Source of the DNA: Candidatus Aerophobota bacterium
GTDB lineage: Bacteria; Aerophobota; Aerophobia; Aerophobales; B3-G15
DNA: 8,671 bases
Assembly: GCA_021162265.1 (NCBI GenBank)
Contig: JAGGZA010000049.1
Span: 1 to 8,671 of the forward strand
Direction: 5' to 3'
The notes under the pieces were generated by a model. That model made no database searches, was not told the origin of the DNA, and saw only the letters and a program-made list of their open reading frames with translations. The stretch's first letter is position 1, and each line of letters begins with the position of its first letter. Below, piece after piece: positions 6,051 to 8,671 of the stretch. A program made the position numbers and the translations under genes.

Positions 6051-7377
6051 AATGATACTTAAAATCACGCATGCCAATATCTATTCTGCTTATTAAACGG
6101 TGATAAAGATTTTGAATAATCTGAATTACCCGATAGATACTATAGATAACCTTCACCTTGCTGTCAGAAAAGCGATAGTCAAACTCGTAAAATGACCTCT
6201 CTATAAGTTTCCCTTCCTTTCTTAAAATTTCCTCAAGCAAAGTTCCAGCAACAACCGAAAGACGTGTAATGTTAAAAGCAGCAGGACTTCCTAAATCTCT
6301 CAAGAACTGCCCATTTTCCAGAAATTCATCGAAATTCATCCAGGGATCAGCAGGAATAAATCCTATTTTGCAATCTATATCTAAATCCCTCAATATCTGG
6401 ATAGCCTTTTTGCTATCTTCAACACTTATATCTTTTTGATATTTATCAAGTATCCTCTGAACCCCTGATTCAACTCCCAATCTGACCTCATAAAGACCGG
6501 CTTTCTTTAACAGGGAGAAAAGAGAGGATTCTACATTATCAACACGGCACTCTATACTGAATCTAACAGGTATATTCTTCTTTATCAAGCCTTTTGCAAT
6601 ATCTTCTACCCTTTTTCTACCCTTTTCCCCTGGCCCGAAGAAGTTATCATCCAGAAAATCAACAATTTCAACTCCCCAATTCTTATGTAAATAATCAAGT
6701 TCCTCCAGGACATTCTCTGCGCTTCTTCCTCTCCATTTTTTACCGGGACATCTATCATAAAAAGCCCGTGGACCACAAAAAATACACCTTCCGTAACACC
6801 CTTTACTGCTGATAACTATAGAATTTCTTCCCCACCTCAAAACAAGGGGAAGAGTATCTCTTGCAGGAAAAGGTAGCTCATCCAGATCATCAACAAGGGA
6901 TTGAGGAGGATTTATAACTACCCTACCCTCTTTTTTAAAGCCTATTCCTTTTATTTTCTGCCAGTCTTCATTGTTTAAAATTTTCCTCACAAGAGAAGGA
7001 AAGGTTATATCTCCTTCACCATAAACTACAGAGTCAACAAAAGGACAGTTTTCCAGCAAAACTCTGGTTTTTAAAGTTGGAAAATGCCCGCCAAGGCAAA
7101 TATGTGACTTTAATCCCTTCTCTCGCAGCAGCTTTACTATAAAAAGAGTATTCTTCACTGCAGGCTGCACAACCGATATTCCCAGAATCCTCGGTGCCTT
7201 TTTTAAAATCTCCCTGCATGTTTTTCTCAATCCCCAGCGTAAAAGTCCTGCATCCAATATTTCAACATCAAAGCCTTCCTGCCGAAGTTCTGCAGCAAGA
7301 TAACCAATCCCAAGATGTTCACTGTGAGGCTCCCACAATCTCGATCCACAGGGAGGGTCAACCAGCAAAATACTCAT
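6004..7377 (-). CDS. Radical SAM protein with N-terminal B12-binding-type domain
   Basis: This 457-residue protein starts with the Rossmann-like B12-binding-type domain: ILLVDPPCG (3-11), HLGIGYLAAEL (21-31), GISVVQP (66-72), ICLGGHFPTL (93-102) and VYGEGDITFP (118-127). The radical SAM domain follows with C194, C198 and C201 in SSKGCYGRCIFC, then VDFLDDNFF and RLGVESGVQRIL, as in the Elp3/MiaB-like barrel. Enzymes of this architecture perform methylations and other carbon-skeleton chemistry; the substrate is unknown. No DxHxxG lower-ligand motif is visible in the first domain, so cobalamin, if bound, would be base-off without a histidine, or absent. ATG 7375-7377 has no clear Shine-Dalgarno sequence and lies 18 bases after the osmC stop, suggesting operon-dependent translation. 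The 3' end overlaps the DUF488 gene by 47 bases tail to tail. Confidence 0.85.
   Translation of the reverse strand: MSILLVDPPCGSRLWEPHSEHLGIGYLAAELRQEGFDVEILDAGLLRWGLRKTCREILKKAPRILGISVVQPAVKNTLFIVKLLREKGLKSHICLGGHFPTLKTRVLLENCPFVDSVVYGEGDITFPSLVRKILNNEDWQKIKGIGFKKEGRVVINPPQSLVDDLDELPFPARDTLPLVLRWGRNSIVISSKGCYGRCIFCGPRAFYDRCPGKKWRGRSAENVLEELDYLHKNWGVEIVDFLDDNFFGPGEKGRKRVEDIAKGLIKKNIPVRFSIECRVDNVESSLFSLLKKAGLYEVRLGVESGVQRILDKYQKDISVEDSKKAIQILRDLDIDCKIGFIPADPWMNFDEFLENGQFLRDLGSPAAFNITRLSVVAGTLLEEILRKEGKLIERSFYEFDYRFSDSKVKVIYSIYRVIQIIQNLYHRLISRIDIGMRDFKYHFKKGKSADSTFFADQ
6025..6048 (+). terminator. Candidate intrinsic terminator inside the end of the DUF488 gene
   Basis: GGAATC (6025-6030) can pair with GA-TTCC (6035-6041, with C6037 bulged) around a CGCG tetraloop, followed by one C and six T (6043-6048). 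The hairpin sits in the last codons of the DUF488 gene, and the stop codon begins within the T-tract. It would end the plus-strand operon, and it also lies within the opposing radical SAM coding sequence. Confidence 0.4.
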
Positions 7378-7395
7378 CTAAGGTACTTTAAAAAC

Positions 7396-7812
7396 CTATA
7401 AATTTACTATCTCCCAGGAATAATTTATATCCACAGCTTCTGCAAGCATAGCTCCTACAGGACAATACTTCTCATAAGACCTCTCAACTGCCCATTTTAT
7501 ATCCTCTTCCTTAAGATCTTTACCGTAAAAAACGCAATTAACATCAATCTTGTTAAATACGCGGGGATGTTCTTTGGCTTCCTCACCTTCAAGCTTTATC
7601 TCAAGATTATTAAGATGGGCTCTCTTCTTGCCAAGAAGAGAGATAATATCCATCCCCAGGCAGCTACCAAGAGCAATAAGCAAAAGTTCCATTGGTCTTG
7701 AAGCAGCATCCTGACCCTTGTAAATCTTTACAGAATCAATAACTACCCAGTGATTAGAATCACCTTTCCCTATCATAGTTAATCCACTTACCTGTTTTAC
7801 TTCTACTTTCAT
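7396..7812 (-). CDS. OsmC family protein
   Basis: This 138-residue, full-length OsmC-fold protein has the two reactive cysteines of the family: C51 in ALGSCLGMD (47-55) and C117 in EKYCPVGAML (114-123). The conserved Arg and Glu are R39 and E42 in ASRPMELLL. OsmC/Ohr proteins reduce organic hydroperoxides through this cysteine pair in a dimer in the cytoplasm; the shorter YhfA-like subgroup, which this resembles, is less well defined biochemically. ATG 7810-7812 is preceded by the purine-rich GAGGAGAGG, a strong ribosome binding site that also encodes the last codons of the upstream Ig-like gene. The two genes overlap by four bases (ATGA), and the radical SAM gene follows after 18 bases. A link to oxidative protection of the Fe-S enzymes nearby is possible but only inferred. 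Confidence 0.88.
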   Translation of the reverse strand: MKVEVKQVSGLTMIGKGDSNHWVVIDSVKIYKGQDAASRPMELLLIALGSCLGMDIISLLGKKRAHLNNLEIKLEGEEAKEHPRVFNKIDVNCVFYGKDLKEEDIKWAVERSYEKYCPVGAMLAEAVDINYSWEIVNL

Positions 7813-8378
7813 AACCTCTCCTCACTAGCCTTAATTAAACAATTTGTAGAGGGCAAGCCTGAAACCCTCCAGGAATAATAATTACCCGATGTTCTTCTAC
7901 CAATCAATTCCCAGGTTCTCCCCCCATCTCTGGACAGGCTAATATCCACTCTCGCCCATAGACCTGTAATAATCCATCTTATATGAACAGAATTTCCTAT
8001 CCTCCAGAACTCACCACCATTTGGCGAGATAACTCTTACCTGTACAGGAGTAACACCTGTTTCTGCAGGTCTGATAACAAATTCGTTGTCATTTGTATCC
8101 TCCCCAATGTTATTGTTCCTGTCAAAAGCTAAAACTCTAATCCAGCACCAAACATAACCATGCTCTGATGAAAAATGTATATCTTCAGGAATTCTCCAGG
8201 AGTAAGAACCGGTGTTTGGCAAATCACGGGCTATTACTCTCCAGGGAGTACCATATCCCACTCTATAGTAGATATCTATTTTTGCAACTTCTCTGTCATC
8301 AGACGCTGTCCACAGAATATTCCTTATCTCCCCCACTCTCCACACCTCATCTCCTGTATTCGGGTATCTAACCCGCAA
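7809..8378 (-). CDS. Ig-like repeat protein (Kre9/KNH-type 'PNGGE' repeats), frameshifted at 5' end and short at 3' end
   Basis: The frame encodes two copies of a beta-sandwich repeat seen in many bacterial secreted proteins. Repeat 1 (about 2-103) runs from YPNTGDEVWRVG through NTGSYSWRIP and WCWIRV to NEFVI. Repeat 2 (about 113-187) runs from SPNGGEFWRIG through an Asp-box-like SRDGGRTW (149-156) and YYSWRV to NCLIKA. Repeat 2 ends about 20 residues earlier than repeat 1, losing the last strand. There is no signal peptide or anchor. The only start in frame is TTG 8376-8378, which directly follows TGA and has no good ribosome binding site. A strong one (AAGGAGGG, 8401-8408) serves ATG 8392-8394 in another frame, which stops after eight codons. 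A single 4-base unit separates the two frames. It is probably the remnant of a larger surface protein or a gene disabled by slippage; the TGA overlaps the osmC start. Confidence 0.65.
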   Translation of the reverse strand: MRVRYPNTGDEVWRVGEIRNILWTASDDREVAKIDIYYRVGYGTPWRVIARDLPNTGSYSWRIPEDIHFSSEHGYVWCWIRVLAFDRNNNIGEDTNDNEFVIRPAETGVTPVQVRVISPNGGEFWRIGNSVHIRWIITGLWARVDISLSRDGGRTWELIGRRTSGNYYSWRVSGLPSTNCLIKASEERL

Positions 8379-8394
8379 TCAATCTCTTTCTCAT
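8368..8394 (-). other. Eight-codon frame MRKRLIAG at the probable original start of the Ig-like gene
   Basis: ATG 8392-8394 lies six bases downstream of AAGGAGGG and reads MRKRLIAG before TAG at 8368-8370. It overlaps the TTG start of the Ig-like frame at 8376-8378. Deleting one 4-base repeat unit gives MRKRLRVRYPNTGDEVW in one frame, so this is best read as the displaced start of that gene. A short coupled leader is the alternative. Confidence 0.5.
8376..8384. repeat. Tandem 4-bp repeat (GATTGATTG on minus strand) at a frameshift
   Basis: Two copies of GATT plus a further G lie on the minus strand exactly between the strong ATG and the Ig-like frame. The two frames differ by one unit of this repeat. 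Two units is a short tract for slippage, but a new duplication of four bases explains the frameshift simply. Confidence 0.6.
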
Positions 8395-8400
8395 CTCTCG

Positions 8401-8408
8401 CCCTCCTT
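8401..8408 (-). promoter_or_regulatory. Strong ribosome binding site for ATG 8392-8394
   Basis: AAGGAGGG on the minus strand, six bases before the ATG, is the best Shine-Dalgarno sequence in the window. It marks ATG 8392-8394, not TTG 8378, as the original start of the Ig-like gene. Confidence 0.7.
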
Positions 8409-8443
8409 AAACTTATTTTTAACGGCAGGATGAGTCACTTTTT

Positions 8444-8461
8444 AAAATAGCCAAATAGGCT
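8444..8461 (-). terminator. Weak hairpin after tatD
   Basis: On the minus strand AGCC (8461-8458) and GGCT (8452-8449) flank TATTT, followed by A and four T. A 4-bp stem is poor for a terminator. It lies in the 77-base gap between tatD and the Ig-like gene start, which otherwise shows only an AT-rich stretch and the ribosome binding site. Confidence 0.2.
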
Positions 8462-8471
8462 TAAATTAACC

Positions 8472-8671
8472 TTATCCAGGCAAGCGAAATACCCTTCTGG
8501 CATTTTGAGAGGTAATGCGAGCAACTTCTTCTGGTGATATTCCTCTAACAGAAGCTATTTTCTGAAGAATATGCTTTACATAAGAAGGTTCATTTCTCTT
8601 CCCTCTAACAGGGTCAGGCGCAAGGTAAGGGGAATCGGTCTCCACCAGTAATTTATCCAGAGGAACAATAC
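8472..8671 (-). CDS. TatD-family metal-dependent hydrolase/DNase, C-terminal part (5' end outside window)
   Basis: The minus-strand frame runs from the right edge to TAA at 8472-8474 and gives 65 residues. LLVETDSPYLAPDPVRGKRN carries the invariant TDSPYLAP motif of TatD/YcfH enzymes, with the metal-binding, catalytic aspartate in ETD. NEPSYVKHILQKIA and the closing SQNARRVFRL fit the family's last helices (usual form NAxRLF). TatD proteins are TIM-barrel, divalent-metal nucleases acting as 3'-5' exonucleases on DNA or RNA, or as general amidohydrolase-type phosphodiesterases. The N-terminal HxH metal site is outside the window. The gene leads the minus-strand run (Ig-like, osmC, radical SAM), though a 77-base gap leaves open whether they share a transcript. 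Confidence 0.92.
   Translation of the reverse strand, partial: IVPLDKLLVETDSPYLAPDPVRGKRNEPSYVKHILQKIASVRGISPEEVARITSQNARRVFRLPG

Noticed and set aside
6594..6812. 72-residue plus-strand frame
   Set aside because: It is a shadow of the radical SAM core on the opposite strand, with no start signal and no domain.
8175..8450. Plus-strand frames opposite the Ig-like gene (also 8168-8371)
   Set aside because: They are the antisense of recognisable Ig-like repeats, and no Shine-Dalgarno sequence is evident for them.
1..8671. CRISPR array, tRNA, rRNA, riboswitch or complete insertion sequence
   Set aside because: I saw no regularly spaced repeats, cloverleaf-like segments, conserved RNA cores, or transposase frames on either strand by reading; a covariance-model search was not possible.

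Overview
The window is AT-rich bacterial chromosome, densely coded, with Shine-Dalgarno-led genes, frequent TTG starts and short or negative intergenic spacings. RimO, which acts on a bacterial ribosomal protein, places it in Bacteria. The mix of several radical SAM enzymes and a bacterial 'PNGGE' Ig-like repeat protein would fit an anaerobe from a little-cultured lineage, but the sequence does not fix the phylum. There is no rRNA, tRNA, CRISPR array, transposase or phage gene.

Layout. Bases 1-284 (+) hold the C-terminal end of a diacylglycerol-kinase-family lipid kinase. Bases 406-990 (+) encode a class I SAM methyltransferase. Bases 1106-2038 (-) encode an AEC-family membrane transporter; just past its 3' end is a short sequence (1068-1092) resembling a widely scattered, possibly mobile-element-linked motif. 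Bases 2312-6050 (+) form a compact four-gene run, preceded by a good sigma-70-type promoter (2247-2274): a metallo-beta-lactamase-fold hydrolase, RimO (ribosomal protein S12 methylthiotransferase), an SPL-like (COG1533-type) radical SAM protein, and a DUF488 protein. The spacings of -20, +3 and about +3 bases indicate one mRNA with translational coupling.

The right part is read on the minus strand from the window edge inward: the tatD 3' end (8472-8671), an Ig-like repeat protein (7809-8378) with a damaged 5' end, an OsmC-family protein (7396-7812), and a B12-binding-domain-type radical SAM protein (6004-7377). The two runs converge and their last genes overlap by 47 bases, with hairpin/T-tract terminator candidates embedded in the coding overlap.

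Two observations stand out. First, the SPL-like radical SAM gene, with an extra C-terminal cysteine cluster, is followed almost directly by the DUF488 gene; this pair could be an uncharacterised nucleic-acid-processing unit, though that function is inference. Second, the Ig-like gene has an excellent ribosome binding site and ATG whose frame runs into a stop after eight codons. Removing one unit of a tandem 4-base repeat (8376-8384) restores the frame exactly, so it looks like a slippage frameshift, a phase-variable switch or a sequencing error.
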